Positions 19,248 through 29,453 of a stretch of 64,000 nt of DNA are shown piece by piece. Source of the stretch: Campylobacter hominis ATCC BAA-381 (GTDB lineage Bacteria > Campylobacterota > Campylobacteria > Campylobacterales > Campylobacteraceae). The position numbers and the translations under genes were made by a program. The notes under the pieces were generated by a model. It did not search any database. It was given only the letters and a program-made list of their open reading frames with translations, and was not told the origin of the DNA. Numbering within the stretch: position 1 is the first letter of the stretch; each line of letters begins with the position of its first letter. Where the stretch lies: positions 62,001 to 126,000 of the forward strand of contig NC_009714.1 in NCBI RefSeq assembly GCF_000017585.1. Reading direction: 5' to 3'.

Positions 19248-19943
19248 ATGGGACAAAAAGTTAATCCAATCGGCCTAAGATTAGGTATAAATAGAAACTG
19301 GGAATCAAGATGGTTTCCTGTAAAATCAGCTATTCCTGAAAATATAAGCGAAGATTATAAAATTCGCAAATTTTTAAAAGCAAAACTTTATTATGCCGGA
19401 ATCAATCAAATTTTGATTGAAAGAACTGCAAAAAAACTTCGTGTAACAATAGTTGCTGCAAGACCTGGTGTAATTATCGGTAAAAAAGGTAGCGAAATAG
19501 AAAACCTAAAAAATGAAGTTGTTGCTCTATTAAAAAAAGATGTAACTATAAATATAAAAGAAGAAAGAAGACCTGGAAGTTCAGCTCAACTTGCAGCCGA
19601 AAATGTTGCTATGCAACTTGAAAAACGTGTAGCTTTCAGACGCGCTATGAAAAAAGTAATTCAAAGTGCGCAAAAAGCAGGTGCAAAAGGTATTAAAATT
19701 TCAGTTGCAGGCAGACTCGGCGGAGCTGAAATGGCAAGAACAGAATGGTATTTGGAAGGTCGTGTTCCACTTCATACTTTAAGAGCAAAAATTGATTACG
19801 GATTTGCGGAAGCTCATACTACTTACGGTAATATCGGTGTAAAAGTATGGATTTTCAAAGGCGAAGTTTTACAAAAAGGTATTCAAGCCGAAAAAACAGA
19901 CGAAGCGCCTAAAAAATCACGCAGATCAAGAAGGGGTAGATAA
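19248..19943 (+). CDS. rpsC: 30S ribosomal protein S3
   Basis: The 231-residue S3 forms part of the mRNA entry site. It begins [14 protein letters not shown], has a KH type 2 domain with [11 protein letters not shown] (about 83-93), and the C-terminal domain [13 protein letters not shown]...[11 protein letters not shown] basic tail follows ([10 protein letters not shown]). Confidence 0.98.
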   Translation: MGQKVNPIGLRLGINRNWESRWFPVKSAIPENISEDYKIRKFLKAKLYYAGINQILIERTAKKLRVTIVAARPGVIIGKKGSEIENLKNEVVALLKKDVTINIKEERRPGSSAQLAAENVAMQLEKRVAFRRAMKKVIQSAQKAGAKGIKISVAGRLGGAEMARTEWYLEGRVPLHTLRAKIDYGFAEAHTTYGNIGVKVWIFKGEVLQKGIQAEKTDEAPKKSRRSRRGR

Positions 19944-19945
19944 CT

Positions 19946-20371
19946 ATGTTAATGCCAAAGAAAACAAAATATAGTAAAATGATGAAAGGTCGCAATCGCG
20001 GCTATGCAGTAAGAGGAATAAAATTAAATTTCGGTGATTACGGTATTAAAGCCGTTGAAGCCGGACGTATAAATTCAAACCAAATTGAAGCTGCTCGTAT
20101 TGCAATGACTCGTTATGTAAATAGGGAAGCAAAGGTTTGGATAAATGTATTTCCTGATAAACCGCTTACTAAAAAGCCTCTTCAAACTCGTATGGGTAAA
20201 GGTAAAACAGGCGTAGAAGAGTGGGTAATGAATATAAAACCGGGCAGAATCATTTTTGAATTGACAGGCGTCAACGAAGATGTAGCTCGCAGAGCGCTTG
20301 AACTCTCTATGCATAAATTACCATTTAAAACAAAAATCGTAACAAGGGAAAGCGAAAATGAAATATACTGA
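19946..20371 (+). CDS. rplP: 50S ribosomal protein L16
   Basis: A 141-residue protein near the A-site tRNA. The start [19 protein letters not shown] is the family's usual beginning; [18 protein letters not shown] and [10 protein letters not shown] follow. Its end overlaps rpmC by 14 bases. Confidence 0.98.
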   Translation: MLMPKKTKYSKMMKGRNRGYAVRGIKLNFGDYGIKAVEAGRINSNQIEAARIAMTRYVNREAKVWINVFPDKPLTKKPLQTRMGKGKTGVEEWVMNIKPGRIIFELTGVNEDVARRALELSMHKLPFKTKIVTRESENEIY

Positions 20372-20543
20372 GTTAAATGGCAAAAGCGTAGAAGAGCTTA
20401 ATAGTTTATTGAAAGAAAAAAAGTTGCTTTTGTTTAATCTTAAACAAAAGTTGAAAACTATGCAATTGACAAATCCAAAAGAGATCAGCATAGTAAAAAA
20501 AGATATTGCGAAAATCAATACCGCTATAAATGCAACTAAATAA
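20358..20543 (+). CDS. rpmC: 50S ribosomal protein L29
   Basis: A 61-residue two-helix protein located by the tunnel exit. [20 protein letters not shown] and [15 protein letters not shown] match L29. The start lies inside the end of rplP, with the ribosome site AAGGGAAAGCG in rplP codons, so it is probably translationally coupled. Confidence 0.95.
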   Translation: MKYTELNGKSVEELNSLLKEKKLLLFNLKQKLKTMQLTNPKEISIVKKDIAKINTAINATK

Positions 20544-20553
20544 GGGGTAAGAT

Positions 20554-20805
20554 ATGGCATTTAAAAGAGAAATTCACGGATTAGTTGTAAAAAAAGCAGG
20601 TGATAAAACCGCAACGATTTTAGTAGAAAGACGCGTTATGCACCCAAGATATCGCAAATTTGTTAAAAAATTTAAAAAATATCTTGTTCATGATGAAAAA
20701 AATGCAGTAAAAATAGGCGATACAATTTCAGCTGTCGAGTGTAGACCGCTAAGTGCTAAAAAATCATTTCGCCTAAAAGCAGTTTTAAAAGCGGGAGTTG
20801 AATAA
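20554..20805 (+). CDS. rpsQ: 30S ribosomal protein S17
   Basis: An 83-residue OB-fold protein binding the 5' domain of 16S r[22 protein letters not shown] and the [19 protein letters not shown] segment are typical. It has a one-base overlap with rplN. Confidence 0.97.
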   Translation: MAFKREIHGLVVKKAGDKTATILVERRVMHPRYRKFVKKFKKYLVHDEKNAVKIGDTISAVECRPLSAKKSFRLKAVLKAGVE

Positions 20806-21173
20806 TGATACAAAGTTTTACAAGACTTGCAGTCGCTGATAATAGTGGCGCAAAAGAGCTTATGTGCATCAAAATTCTTGGTGGCAGCAAAAGAAGATAT
20901 GCAACGGTAGGCGATATTATCGTTTGTTCCGTCAAAAAGGCACTTCCAAACGGTAAAATAAAAAGAGGTCAAGTAGTAAAAGCGGTAGTTGTCCGCACTA
21001 AAAAAGAGCTTCATAGAGGCAACGGTTCGCTTATTAGATTTGATGAAAACGCGGCTGTTGTTTTGGATAGCAAAAAAGAACTTATTGGTACTCGTATTTT
21101 TGGTCCAGTTGGTCGTGAAGTAAGATACAACGGATTTATGAAGATTGTATCTTTGGCACCGGAGGTTTTATAA
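20805..21173 (+). CDS. rplN: 50S ribosomal protein L14
   Basis: A 122-residue protein at the subunit interface and the docking site of RsfS. The beginning [18 protein letters not shown] and [13 protein letters not shown] towards the end are diagnostic. One-base overlaps on both sides. Confidence 0.98.
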   Translation: MIQSFTRLAVADNSGAKELMCIKILGGSKRRYATVGDIIVCSVKKALPNGKIKRGQVVKAVVVRTKKELHRGNGSLIRFDENAAVVLDSKKELIGTRIFGPVGREVRYNGFMKIVSLAPEVL

Positions 21174-21403
21174 TGGCAAAATTTAAGATAAAAAAAGGTG
21201 ATGATGTAAAAATTATCACAGGAGATGATAAAGGCAAGATAGGAAAAGTTTTGTCTGTTTTACCTAAAAAATCACAAGTTATAGTCGAGGGTTGTAAAAT
21301 AGCTAAAAAAGCTATAAAGCCTAGTGAAAAAAATCCAAAGGGCGGTTTTATAAATAAAGAGATGCCTATGGATATATCAAATGTCGCATTAGTTGAGGGT
21401 TAA
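21173..21403 (+). CDS. rplX: 50S ribosomal protein L24
   Basis: A 76-residue assembly initiator with a KOW motif ([20 protein letters not shown]). It lacks the C-terminal extension found in E. coli L24, as I would expect for this bacterial group. Confidence 0.97.
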   Translation: MAKFKIKKGDDVKIITGDDKGKIGKVLSVLPKKSQVIVEGCKIAKKAIKPSEKNPKGGFINKEMPMDISNVALVEG

Positions 21404-21406
21404 TAG

Positions 21407-21952
21407 ATGAATAGATTAAAACAATTGTATGAAAACAGCATTAAACCTGCTATTGTAAAGGAATTTGATATAAAAAATTCTATGCTTATACCAAAACTTG
21501 ATAAGATTGTTATCAGTGTTGGTGTCGGTGAATCAAGTAAAGATGAAAAAATATTACAAAATATGGCTGACACCATTTCGTTGATAGCAGGACAAAAAGC
21601 AGTTATTACTAATGCTAAAAAATCAATCGCCGGTTTTAAAGTGCGTGAAGGTTTTCCTGTAGGTATAAAAGTAACGCTGAGAAAAGATAATATGTTTGTA
21701 TTTTTAGACAAACTTGTTTCTATAGCGCTTCCAAGAGTGAAAGATTTTCGCGGTTTAAGTAGAGACGGATTTGATGGAAGAGGAAACTATAATTTTGGTC
21801 TTGATGAACAATTGATGTTTCCTGAAGTTGAGTATGATAAAATTTTAAAAACTCATGGTATGAATATTACTATTGTAACAACTGCAAATAGTGATAAAGA
21901 GGCATTCAAATTGTTGGAACTTTTTGGCGTGCCTTTTGCAAAAGGAAAGTAA
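21407..21952 (+). CDS. rplE: 50S ribosomal protein L5
   Basis: A 181-residue 5S rRNA-binding protein in the central protuberance. [16 protein letters not shown] and [16 protein letters not shown] are the family marks. One base separates it from rpsN. Confidence 0.98.
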   Translation: MNRLKQLYENSIKPAIVKEFDIKNSMLIPKLDKIVISVGVGESSKDEKILQNMADTISLIAGQKAVITNAKKSIAGFKVREGFPVGIKVTLRKDNMFVFLDKLVSIALPRVKDFRGLSRDGFDGRGNYNFGLDEQLMFPEVEYDKILKTHGMNITIVTTANSDKEAFKLLELFGVPFAKGK

Positions 21953-21953
21953 A

Positions 21954-22139
21954 ATGGCAAAAAAATCAATGATAGCTAAAGCTAATCGCCCTGCAAAATT
22001 TAGCTCACGCGCATATACAAGATGTAAAATTTGCGGTCGTCCGCACTCTGTTTATAGAGATTTTGGAATTTGTCGTGTATGTCTTCGAAAATTGGCTAAC
22101 GAAGGACTTATTCCAGGGCTAAAAAAAGCAAGTTGGTAA
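21954..22139 (+). CDS. rpsN: 30S ribosomal protein S14, zinc-binding short form
   Basis: A 61-residue S14 with four zinc cysteines (C24, C27, C40, C43; CKIC...CRVC), the C+ form, with no sign of the longer zinc-free type. The ATG at 21954 follows AAAGGAAAG and gives the normal [10 protein letters not shown] start; a longer frame that begins inside rplE is spurious. Confidence 0.97.
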   Translation: MAKKSMIAKANRPAKFSSRAYTRCKICGRPHSVYRDFGICRVCLRKLANEGLIPGLKKASW

Positions 22140-22148
22140 GGAGTTTAA

Positions 22149-22544
22149 ATGTTAAATGATTTAATTTCGGATGGACTAACTCGTATAAGAAACGCTTCTA
22201 TGAGAAGACTTGACACTACTAAACTACTTCATTCAAATGTAGTTGAGTCAGTTCTTAAAATTTTAGCTGAAAAAGGTTATATAGAAAGTTATAATCTTAT
22301 AGAAGAGGACAATAAAAAATTCATCAACGTAGTTCTAAAATATAATGAACACGGCAAAAGTGCGATAAATGAAATAACAAAAATTTCAAAACCTGGAAGA
22401 AGAATTTATCAAACTAAAGATGAAATAAAAAGATTTAAAAACGGCTACGGAACAGTCATTGTTTCTACAAGCAAAGGTGTTATGAGCGGTATAGAAGCAA
22501 GCAAAGCCGGTGTTGGCGGCGAAGTGCTTTGCACCGTTTGGTAA
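22149..22544 (+). CDS. rpsH: 30S ribosomal protein S8
   Basis: A 131-residue 16S rRNA central-domain binder. [17 protein letters not shown] and the C-terminal [21 protein letters not shown] are typical. In E. coli S8 is the translational repressor of the spc group; here the unusually long gap after it (75 bases) carries an RNA structure. Confidence 0.97.
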   Translation: MLNDLISDGLTRIRNASMRRLDTTKLLHSNVVESVLKILAEKGYIESYNLIEEDNKKFINVVLKYNEHGKSAINEITKISKPGRRIYQTKDEIKRFKNGYGTVIVSTSKGVMSGIEASKAGVGGEVLCTVW

Positions 22545-22548
22545 GTTT

Positions 22549-22596
22549 CTACTTTTTATGGCATTGTGGTATTCATTCGCAAAAAGTAGTCATACC
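22549..22596 (+). promoter_or_regulatory. Hairpin/possible pseudoknot between rpsH and rplF
   Basis: CTACTTTTT (22549-22557) pairs perfectly with AAAAAGTAG (22581-22589). The loop carries GGTAT (22568-22572), which can pair with ATACC (22592-22596) just after the stem, an H-type pseudoknot layout. All other gaps in the operon are 10 bases or less, so this 75-base gap is exceptional. There is no T-run after the stem, which argues against a plain terminator. Regulation by a ribosomal protein is inference. Confidence 0.5.
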
Positions 22597-22619
22597 CTAG
22601 ACAAATAAAAAGGAAAAAA

Positions 22620-23156
22620 ATGTCAAGAATAGGAAAAAAACCTGTCGCTATTCCAAGCGGCATTGAGGTTAAAGTTGATGGTAATGTGCTAAAATTTAAA
22701 AAAGGTAACGCACAAAAAGAGCTTGATACTAAAAATCATGTAGATGTAAAAGTTGAAGATGGCAAAGTTGAATTTTCACCAAAAGGTGAAGATAGACAAA
22801 GCATGGCTTTTTGGGGAACTTATAGAGCTTTAGCACATAATATTGTGGTGGGCTTAACAGATGGTTTTAGCAAACAACTTGAAATAAACGGTGTCGGTTA
22901 TAAAGCTGCAATGAAAGGTAAAATTCTAGAGCTTACACTTGGATATTCTCATCTTGTAAATTATGAAGTTCCTGATGGAATAGAAATTTCAGTTGATAAA
23001 AATGTTATCACAATTAAAGGTACAGATAAACAACAAGTAGGTCAAGTAGCGGCAATTATTAGAGATTTCAGAGCACCTGAACCATATAAAGGCAAAGGCG
23101 TAAAATATCTTGAAGAGCATATTATCCGCAAAGCCGGAAAAACAGCTAAGAAATAA
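22620..23156 (+). CDS. rplF: 50S ribosomal protein L6
   Basis: A 178-residue protein of two related domains near the factor-binding site. [17 protein letters not shown] starts it and the C-terminal [22 protein letters not shown] is diagnostic. An AAAAAGGAAAAAA ribosome site precedes the ATG, downstream of the structured gap. Confidence 0.98.
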   Translation: MSRIGKKPVAIPSGIEVKVDGNVLKFKKGNAQKELDTKNHVDVKVEDGKVEFSPKGEDRQSMAFWGTYRALAHNIVVGLTDGFSKQLEINGVGYKAAMKGKILELTLGYSHLVNYEVPDGIEISVDKNVITIKGTDKQQVGQVAAIIRDFRAPEPYKGKGVKYLEEHIIRKAGKTAKK

Positions 23157-23165
23157 GGGTAGGTC

Positions 23166-23522
23166 ATGACAGCAAATACATTAAAAAGAAAAATTTCTTT
23201 AAGAATTAAAAGAAAAAGAAAAATTAGAGCAAATATCTCAGGTTCTGCTGTTTGCCCACGCATTTCTATTTTTAAATCAAATAGAACAATCTATGCTCAA
23301 GCAATTGATGATACAAACAGCAAAACTTTATGTGCAAGCAGCGGAACAGCTTTGAAAATAAAAGCAAATAAAGATGGTGCCGCAATTTTAGCAAAAGATT
23401 TTGCCGAAAAACTAAAAGCGGCTAAAATTTCAGAAGCAATTTTTGATAGAAACGGTTATTTATATCATGGTGTAGTTGCAGCTTTTGCTGACGCGCTAAG
23501 AAAAAACGGTATAAAATTATAA
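23166..23522 (+). CDS. rplR: 50S ribosomal protein L18
   Basis: A 118-residue 5S rRNA-binding protein. [18 protein letters not shown] and [21 protein letters not shown] match the family. Nine-base spacers on either side. Confidence 0.97.
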   Translation: MTANTLKRKISLRIKRKRKIRANISGSAVCPRISIFKSNRTIYAQAIDDTNSKTLCASSGTALKIKANKDGAAILAKDFAEKLKAAKISEAIFDRNGYLYHGVVAAFADALRKNGIKL

Positions 23523-23531
23523 GGATCGGAT

Positions 23532-23972
23532 ATGAAATATAATAGAGAAGAATTTGAAGAAGTAATCGTTAATATCGGTAGAGTTACTAAAGTCGTAAAA
23601 GGTGGTAGAAAATTCAGATTTACCGCTTTGGTAGTTGTAGGAAACAGAAAAGGTCTTGTAGGCTATGGTTTTGGAAAATCAAAAGAGGTTCCTGATGCAA
23701 TTAAAAAAGCTGTAGATGATGCTTTTAAAAATATTATTGATGTAAAATTAAATGGTTCTACAATTGCACATGATATTGAAGTAAAATATAATGCAAGTAA
23801 AATTTTATTAAAACCTGCCAGCGAAGGAACGGGCGTTATAGCGGGCGGTTCTGTTCGTCCTGTTTTAGAGCTTGTCGGAATAAAAGACATTCTAACAAAA
23901 TCTCTTGGTTCAAATAACTCATCAAACGTTGTAAGAGCTACAATTAAAGCTCTTAGTATGTTAAAAAATTAA
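23532..23972 (+). CDS. rpsE: 30S ribosomal protein S5
   Basis: A 146-residue protein with the S5 double-stranded RNA-binding fold. [21 protein letters not shown] and [13 protein letters not shown] are in place, then the C-terminal [19 protein letters not shown]. No rpmD (L30) gene follows, unlike E. coli; its absence is normal for Campylobacterota as far as I know. Confidence 0.98.
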   Translation: MKYNREEFEEVIVNIGRVTKVVKGGRKFRFTALVVVGNRKGLVGYGFGKSKEVPDAIKKAVDDAFKNIIDVKLNGSTIAHDIEVKYNASKILLKPASEGTGVIAGGSVRPVLELVGIKDILTKSLGSNNSSNVVRATIKALSMLKN

Positions 23973-23979
23973 GGAGCAA

Positions 23980-24384
23980 ATGATGGGATTAGAAAATTTA
24001 CAAAAAGCACCGGGCTCAACCAGTAAAACCAAAAGAATTGGTCGCGGTCAAGGTAGCGGTTGGGGCAAAACAGCTACAAAAGGTGGCAAAGGTCAAACAG
24101 CAAGAAAAGGTTATAATGAAAAGCGCGGATTCGAAGGCGGACAACAACCGCTTCAAAGACGCTTGCCAAAAGTTGGATTTAATTCAAAATTTGAAAAACC
24201 TTATGCTATAAATGTAGAGAAAATTTCAGCTATTAAAGATTTATCTGAAATCACATTCGAAAGCATTTTATCAGTGCATAAATTTCCAAGCAGCACAAAA
24301 AAAATTAAACTAATAGGCGCAGGCGCGAAAGAACTTGCTTCTAAAATCAAAGATGAGAATATAAAAACAAGCGGATTAAAATAA
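23980..24384 (+). CDS. rplO: 50S ribosomal protein L15
   Basis: A 134-residue late-assembly protein with the glycine-rich [18 protein letters not shown] segment. Two adjacent ATG codons compete: the one at 23983 has the better spacing from AAGGAG (23971-23976) and gives the usual [12 protein letters not shown] start. The stop overlaps secY by one base. Confidence 0.97.
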   Translation: MMGLENLQKAPGSTSKTKRIGRGQGSGWGKTATKGGKGQTARKGYNEKRGFEGGQQPLQRRLPKVGFNSKFEKPYAINVEKISAIKDLSEITFESILSVHKFPSSTKKIKLIGAGAKELASKIKDENIKTSGLK

Positions 24385-25649
24385 TGAATAAAACATTGAT
24401 GACAAAAATTCTAATTACTTTGGGATTTTTGTTCGCTTATAGATTGCTTGCTTATGTTCCTGTTCCAGGTGTCAATGTAGATGTAATCAAAGAATTTTTT
24501 GATTCTAATGCAGGAAATGCACTTGGAATGTTTAATATGTTTAGCGGAAAGGCTGCCGAGCGACTTAGTGTAATTTCGCTTGGCATTATGCCTTATATTA
24601 CCGCTTCGATTATTATGGAACTTTTGGCGGCAACTTTTCCAAATTTAGGTAAACTGAAAAAAGAGCGTGACGGTATGCAAAAATATATGCAAATAATTCG
24701 TTACACAACTATTGGAATTACAGTTGTTCAAGCAATCGGTGTAAGCATTGGTTTACAAGGATTAACAGGTAGAACTGGTGCTTCTGCTATTATGACGGAA
24801 AATACAAATGAGTTTATATTCATTTCATGTATTTCTATGCTTGTAGGAACAATGCTTTTAATGTGGATCGGCGAGCAAATCACTCAAAGAGGAATAGGGC
24901 AAGGTATAAGTTTAATAATTTTTGCAGGTATTGTAAGCGGAATTCCAAGTGCAATCGGCGGAACCGTAAATTTATTAAATACCAGCGAAATGAATTTTAT
25001 AGTTTTAGCTTTTGTTATACTTATAATTTTAGTGACAATCGGTGTTATTATTTATGTGGAAATGGCTGAACGTCGTGTGCCTATTTCATATTCCCGCAAG
25101 ATTATTATGCAAAATCAAAACAAAAGAATAATGAACTACATTCCTATCAAAATCAATCTTAGCGGTGTTATTCCGCCTATTTTTGCAAGTGCGATTTTGA
25201 TGTTTCCAGGAACTATCCTACAAACCAGCACAAATCCGTTTATTCAAAAAATAAATGATTTTTTAAGTCCACAAGGATATTTTTTCAATTTTATACAATT
25301 TTTATTAGTTGTATTTTTTGCGTATTTTTATGCTTCAATCGCATTCAACAGCAAAGATATAAGTGAAAATCTTAAAAAGCAAGGTGGATTTATTCCAGGA
25401 GTTCGTCCAGGCGAACATACGTCTACATTTTTAAATGATGTTGCAAGTCGTTTAACATTTTGGGGCTCAATCTATTTAGGTATGGTTACCGTTGTTCCTT
25501 GGCTACTTACAAAATTTTTAGGCGTGCCTTTTTATTTCGGTGGCACATCTGTTCTTATCGTTGTTTCTGTTGCACTTGATACGATGAGACGAATTGAAGC
25601 TCAAATTTATATGAACAAATATAAAACTTTGAGTGCGATTGGTTTATAA
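24384..25649 (+). CDS. secY: Protein translocase channel subunit SecY
   Basis: A 421-residue inner-membrane channel for Sec-dependent export. Ten hydrophobic segments can be followed; the N-terminus has the RLLAYVPVPGV motif, the plug region follows (GMFNMFSGKAAERLS), and the cytoplasmic loop AERRVPISYSRK and PGVRPGEHT are conserved. It sits in its ancestral place after rplO and is joined to map by a one-base overlap. Confidence 0.98.
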   Translation: MNKTLMTKILITLGFLFAYRLLAYVPVPGVNVDVIKEFFDSNAGNALGMFNMFSGKAAERLSVISLGIMPYITASIIMELLAATFPNLGKLKKERDGMQKYMQIIRYTTIGITVVQAIGVSIGLQGLTGRTGASAIMTENTNEFIFISCISMLVGTMLLMWIGEQITQRGIGQGISLIIFAGIVSGIPSAIGGTVNLLNTSEMNFIVLAFVILIILVTIGVIIYVEMAERRVPISYSRKIIMQNQNKRIMNYIPIKINLSGVIPPIFASAILMFPGTILQTSTNPFIQKINDFLSPQGYFFNFIQFLLVVFFAYFYASIAFNSKDISENLKKQGGFIPGVRPGEHTSTFLNDVASRLTFWGSIYLGMVTVVPWLLTKFLGVPFYFGGTSVLIVVSVALDTMRRIEAQIYMNKYKTLSAIGL

Positions 25650-26407
25650 TGGCAATTTTTTTTAAAACACAAAAAGATATTGAAGGTTTGAGAGTGGCAA
25701 ATAAAATTGTCGCTCAAACCTTAGATTATGTAGGTGATTTTTTGAGCAACGGTATGAGTTTGCTTGAAGTTGATAAAAAAATAGACGATTTTATACGTCA
25801 ACATGGTGCCGAACCAGCCTTTAAAGGTCTTTACGGCTTTCCAAATGCATCTTGTTTATCTTTAAATGAAGTTGTAATTCATGGAATTCCGGATGAGAGA
25901 ATTTTAAAAGAGGGTGATATTTTAGGTGTCGATATAGGTACTAAAATAGGTGGATATTTTGGCGATAGCGCGCGCACATTTCCTATTGGCAAAATTTCAA
26001 AACAAGATGAGGATGTAATTGCGTGCAGCAAAGATGCATTATATTTTGCTATAAAAAACATAAAAGTCGGAATGTATTTTAAAGAGTTAAGCGCAAAAAT
26101 CGAAAAATTTATTCTTGATCGCGGTTTTGTACCATTAATGGGATATTGTGGGCATGGAATCGGCAAAAGACCGCATGAAGAGCCTGAAATTTTAAATTAT
26201 TTGGAAGGCAAAAATGCTAAAGTCGGTCCGAAGATTAAAAATGGAATGGTATTTTGTATTGAGCCTATGATTTGCCAAAAAGATGGATATCCTGTCGTTG
26301 CCGCGGACAATTGGGCAGTTACAAGTAGAGATGGACTTAGAACCAGCCATTATGAACATTGTATAGCGGTTTTTAATAATAAAGTAGAAATTTTAAGTCA
26401 AGCATGA
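25649..26407 (+). CDS. map: Methionine aminopeptidase, type I
   Basis: Removes the initiator methionine from nascent proteins. The 252-residue chain has the metal ligands in VDIGTKIGGYFGDSAR (two Asp), GHGIGKRPHEEP (His), FCIEPM (Glu) and SHYEH (Glu). Its position after secY is classic. It overlaps the YbaK gene by four bases. Confidence 0.97.
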   Translation: MAIFFKTQKDIEGLRVANKIVAQTLDYVGDFLSNGMSLLEVDKKIDDFIRQHGAEPAFKGLYGFPNASCLSLNEVVIHGIPDERILKEGDILGVDIGTKIGGYFGDSARTFPIGKISKQDEDVIACSKDALYFAIKNIKVGMYFKELSAKIEKFILDRGFVPLMGYCGHGIGKRPHEEPEILNYLEGKNAKVGPKIKNGMVFCIEPMICQKDGYPVVAADNWAVTSRDGLRTSHYEHCIAVFNNKVEILSQA

Positions 26408-26877
26408 GCCACAAAACAAATGCCGCACGCTTTTTGGATGAACTTGGAATCAATTATGAACTGAAAAGTTATAAAGTTGATCCGGAACGCATTGATGCCG
26501 TGCATATCGCAGAAGATGCAGGACTTGATATTACGCAAGTTTATAAAACGATAGTTTGCAAAGCTGACAATGAATTTGTAGTTGCTTGTTTACAAGGTGA
26601 TTTAAGCCTGAATCTGAAAGAACTTGCTAAAATTGCAGGCGCAAAACGTTGCGAATTAATCGCCATTAAGGATTTGCCAAAAATCACGGGATACATCAGA
26701 GGCGGCTGCTCTCCGCTTGCCATGAAGCGAAAATTTAGAACATTTATCGACAATAAAGCGCTTTTAAATGATAAAATTTATATAAGCGCAGGAATTCGCG
26801 GTCTTCAAATTTTTTTATCTTCAAAGGATTTAGCAAAAGCTACAGACGCACTTTTCTGTGATATTTCTCAAGCATAA
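26404..26877 (+). CDS. ybaK: YbaK/EbsC-type aminoacyl-tRNA deacylase
   Basis: A 157-residue single-domain YbaK protein; these hydrolyse mischarged Cys-tRNA(Pro) in trans. VYKTIVCKAD, the lysine-containing GAKRC segment and GYIRGGCSPLAMKRKF are the family marks. It is coupled to map (ATGA overlap), which places a translation quality-control enzyme at the tail of the ribosomal operon. Confidence 0.85.
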   Translation: MSHKTNAARFLDELGINYELKSYKVDPERIDAVHIAEDAGLDITQVYKTIVCKADNEFVVACLQGDLSLNLKELAKIAGAKRCELIAIKDLPKITGYIRGGCSPLAMKRKFRTFIDNKALLNDKIYISAGIRGLQIFLSSKDLAKATDALFCDISQA

Positions 26878-26903
26878 ATTTCGCTATTTTAAAGGTAAAA
26901 TTT

Positions 26904-27521
26904 ATGAAAAAATCAAATGATAACGCAAGATTTCCTAGCGGAAAAAGTGGAATTTTAACACTTCAAAGAATGAACAAAATGCACAATATCGGCTCATTAT
27001 GGGCTATTGATAAGATAAAAACGAACAATGAAAATATCAAAATTTTAGACGTTGGTTGCGGCGGCGGTCAAAATTTGTTAAATTTCGCGGAGAAGTTTCC
27101 GAACGCTAAGCTTTTCGGTATCGATTATTCGCCTACAAGTATTAAATTCTGCGCCAAAAACTGTAAAAATTTAATTGGTGAAAATCGTCTAAAATTAGAG
27201 CTTTGCGATATTCATAAAACAAATTTTAAAGAGCGAGAGTTTGATATTGTGAGCGCATTTGAAACGCTGTATTTTTGGAAAAATTTGGATGCGTGTTTTG
27301 CTGAAATAAAACGTATTTTAAAGTTAAACGGCCTGTTTTTTATATTTTTAGAAGGCACCACAAAAGAAACGCTAAATGAATGGAATAAAAGCGTAGAACT
27401 TGCAAATATGCTTACTTGCAACGAATTAGTCGAAATTTTACAAAGAAACGACTTTAAAGATGTGGAATTTTTCACATTGGAAAATAGCGAAAAATCATGT
27501 TTTTTTGCTTATAAAAAGTAA
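26904..27521 (+). CDS. Class I SAM-dependent methyltransferase
   Basis: A 205-residue methyltransferase of the type-11 kind. Motif I is ILDVGCGGGQNLL (about 48-60), motif II GIDYSPTSI, and motif IV FDIVSAFETLYFWKNL. The substrate cannot be told. It lies 26 bases after the YbaK gene with its own AAAGG site and is probably the last gene of the transcript. Confidence 0.8.
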   Translation: MKKSNDNARFPSGKSGILTLQRMNKMHNIGSLWAIDKIKTNNENIKILDVGCGGGQNLLNFAEKFPNAKLFGIDYSPTSIKFCAKNCKNLIGENRLKLELCDIHKTNFKEREFDIVSAFETLYFWKNLDACFAEIKRILKLNGLFFIFLEGTTKETLNEWNKSVELANMLTCNELVEILQRNDFKDVEFFTLENSEKSCFFAYKK

Positions 27522-27981
27522 AAAATCAAAATTTTGAAATAGTTATAAATGTTTTTAAATAAATAAAATTAGATTTTAAAAACCGTAATAATAAATATAT
27601 TAAATTTATCACTTACCAATCTAAAATTTACAATATTTGATAATCATATATTTATTTGCAATTGTGTGCTAAATTTTAAAGATATCTGGATATTTTGTGA
27701 TTTGTGCGAGCGCCATTATGTTACCCGGTTTTATTTTGACATTTTTTAAATATATTATTATTCGGAATTTTGGCGCTATATGCTTTATTATGGGATTTTA
27801 TAGATAAAAAATGTAGAATTTCTGCAAGTAACTTGTAATTCAGTAAAAATGATAATGTCAAAAACAACATTAAATTTCAGACTAAAACGCATAAAATTTT
27901 TTTGTCATTTTTAATCTATAAATTTATGCGAAGGTAAAATTTAAAAATACCCTTCTCAAATTTTACAAACCGTTTTATATC
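27522..27981. other. Convergent intergenic region
   Basis: 460 AT-rich bases between the methyltransferase (+) and dapF (-) ends. No supported gene. AGCGCCA (27709-27715) and TGGCGCT (27771-27777) form a 7-bp inverted repeat with a long loop, and GTAAAATTT (27934-27942) with AAATTTTAC (27958-27966) may serve as a dapF terminator. Confidence 0.45.
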
Positions 27982-28800
27982 TCATTCATCATAAAACAAA
28001 GCATCAAAACTATGAGACACAGCTCCTTTAAAAAAGACTTTATCATCGTTCTTTCTTAAATATAAAATTTCACCGCTTTTTGGCATTACTTTTACAACGT
28101 TTTGTAGATTAAAATTTATAACTCCTGTTATAAAGCATGCAGCCATTCCTGTTCCGCAAGCCAATGTCTCATCTTCCACTCCGCGTTCATAAGTTCTAAC
28201 TCTTAAAATTTCATCTTTAAAGCTTGCAAAATTTACATTTGCATTATATTTTTTACGTAAATTTCTTGCAACTTCTATATTAAAATCATTCAGATCTTTT
28301 ACAAAAGTAACCAAGTGAGGAACACCGGTATCGTAAAAACTCCATAAAAAACCGTTTTCACTGAAATTTTCAGCTTTTTTAACAGGTTTTGTCAATTCAC
28401 TTTCAACTATTGCCAGATGTTTATTTATTTCGCAAATTTCAGCATTTATAATACCGGCACCGGTTAAAAATTTCATATTTTTATTTGCTATTTTATTTTC
28501 ATAAGCAAAAAGCGCAGCTGCTCTTGAACCGTTTCCGCACATATCAGCTTTGCTTCCATCTGAATTATAAAAATCCCATGCAAAATCTATTTTGTCATTA
28601 TTTAAATCTAAAATCAGACTTGATATTTTGTTTGAAATTTCAGATTTATTTTTAATGATTACTATTAAACCATCCGCTCCGATTCCTTTATGACGGTTGC
28701 AAATTTTGCGAGCCAAATTTGAATAATTGTGAAAGGAGTCGCTTTCAAAAATTACAAAATCATTTCCGCTTGCGTTATATTTTGAGATTTTTATACTCAT
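27982..28800 (-). CDS. dapF: Diaminopimelate epimerase
   Basis: Converts LL- to meso-diaminopimelate for peptidoglycan and lysine. The two catalytic cysteines are visible: C88 in MCGNGSRAA and C215 in ACGTGMAA. At 272 residues it has the family length. It starts inside the end of coaE (26-base overlap), so the two are cotranscribed. Confidence 0.97.
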   Translation of the reverse strand: MSIKISKYNASGNDFVIFESDSFHNYSNLARKICNRHKGIGADGLIVIIKNKSEISNKISSLILDLNNDKIDFAWDFYNSDGSKADMCGNGSRAAALFAYENKIANKNMKFLTGAGIINAEICEINKHLAIVESELTKPVKKAENFSENGFLWSFYDTGVPHLVTFVKDLNDFNIEVARNLRKKYNANVNFASFKDEILRVRTYERGVEDETLACGTGMAACFITGVINFNLQNVVKVMPKSGEILYLRKNDDKVFFKGAVSHSFDALFYDE

Positions 28801-29380
28801 TTTTAAGACCTTTTATAAATTTTAAAATTTCGCTTTCCAAATGTTTTAAATCGCCGCTGTTATCAATGACAAAATTTGCCATTTCACGTTTTTTTTCTAT
28901 ATTCATTTGTAAATTTATTCTATTTTTTGCTTCTTCATCATTTAAATGATTTCTTTTTTTTATACGCTCTTTTAAAATTTCATTTTTTGCGTAAACCACT
29001 ACGACTTTTTTAAAATTTTTGTAATTGTTTTTTTCATAAAACAGTGGAATATCCACAAAATAAGGAAATCCCGAAATTTCAGGTAATTCGCAATTTTTAT
29101 AAATTTTATCTCTGATTTTCGGATGCAAAAAATTTTCTAACATTTCAAGTTTATTTTTATCTTTAAAAACTAAATTTCCAAGCTTTTGGCGCGAAATTTT
29201 ACCGTTTTCCAAAATTTGCTTTCCAAAAATTTCAGTTATTTTGTCTGTATTTTTTTCTAAAATTTCGTGCGTAATTTTATCGGCATCGATTACGTGAAAA
29301 CCGTAAAGTTTCAAAAAATTTGCCACCGTGCTTTTTCCTGAACCTATCGTTCCTGTCAGCACAAACGCATTTTGATACAT
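28775..29380 (-). CDS. coaE: Dephospho-CoA kinase
   Basis: Last step of coenzyme A synthesis. The 201-residue P-loop kinase has TGTIGSGKST (9-18), DADKITHEI and the LENFLHPKIRD segment. It overlaps dapF downstream and has an ATG about 75 bases from the divergent purM. Confidence 0.95.
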   Translation of the reverse strand: MYQNAFVLTGTIGSGKSTVANFLKLYGFHVIDADKITHEILEKNTDKITEIFGKQILENGKISRQKLGNLVFKDKNKLEMLENFLHPKIRDKIYKNCELPEISGFPYFVDIPLFYEKNNYKNFKKVVVVYAKNEILKERIKKRNHLNDEEAKNRINLQMNIEKKREMANFVIDNSGDLKHLESEILKFIKGLKNEYKNLKI

Positions 29381-29453
29381 AAAAACCCCAATTTCATTTT
29401 TATTTTATACAATTTTAGCTAAAATTGGCTTTTATTTGATTAAAGGATTAAAA

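Noticed and set aside
29436-29453. Longer purM start at a TTG
   Set aside because: The ATG at 29454 has an AAAGGA site at good spacing and gives the usual N-terminus.
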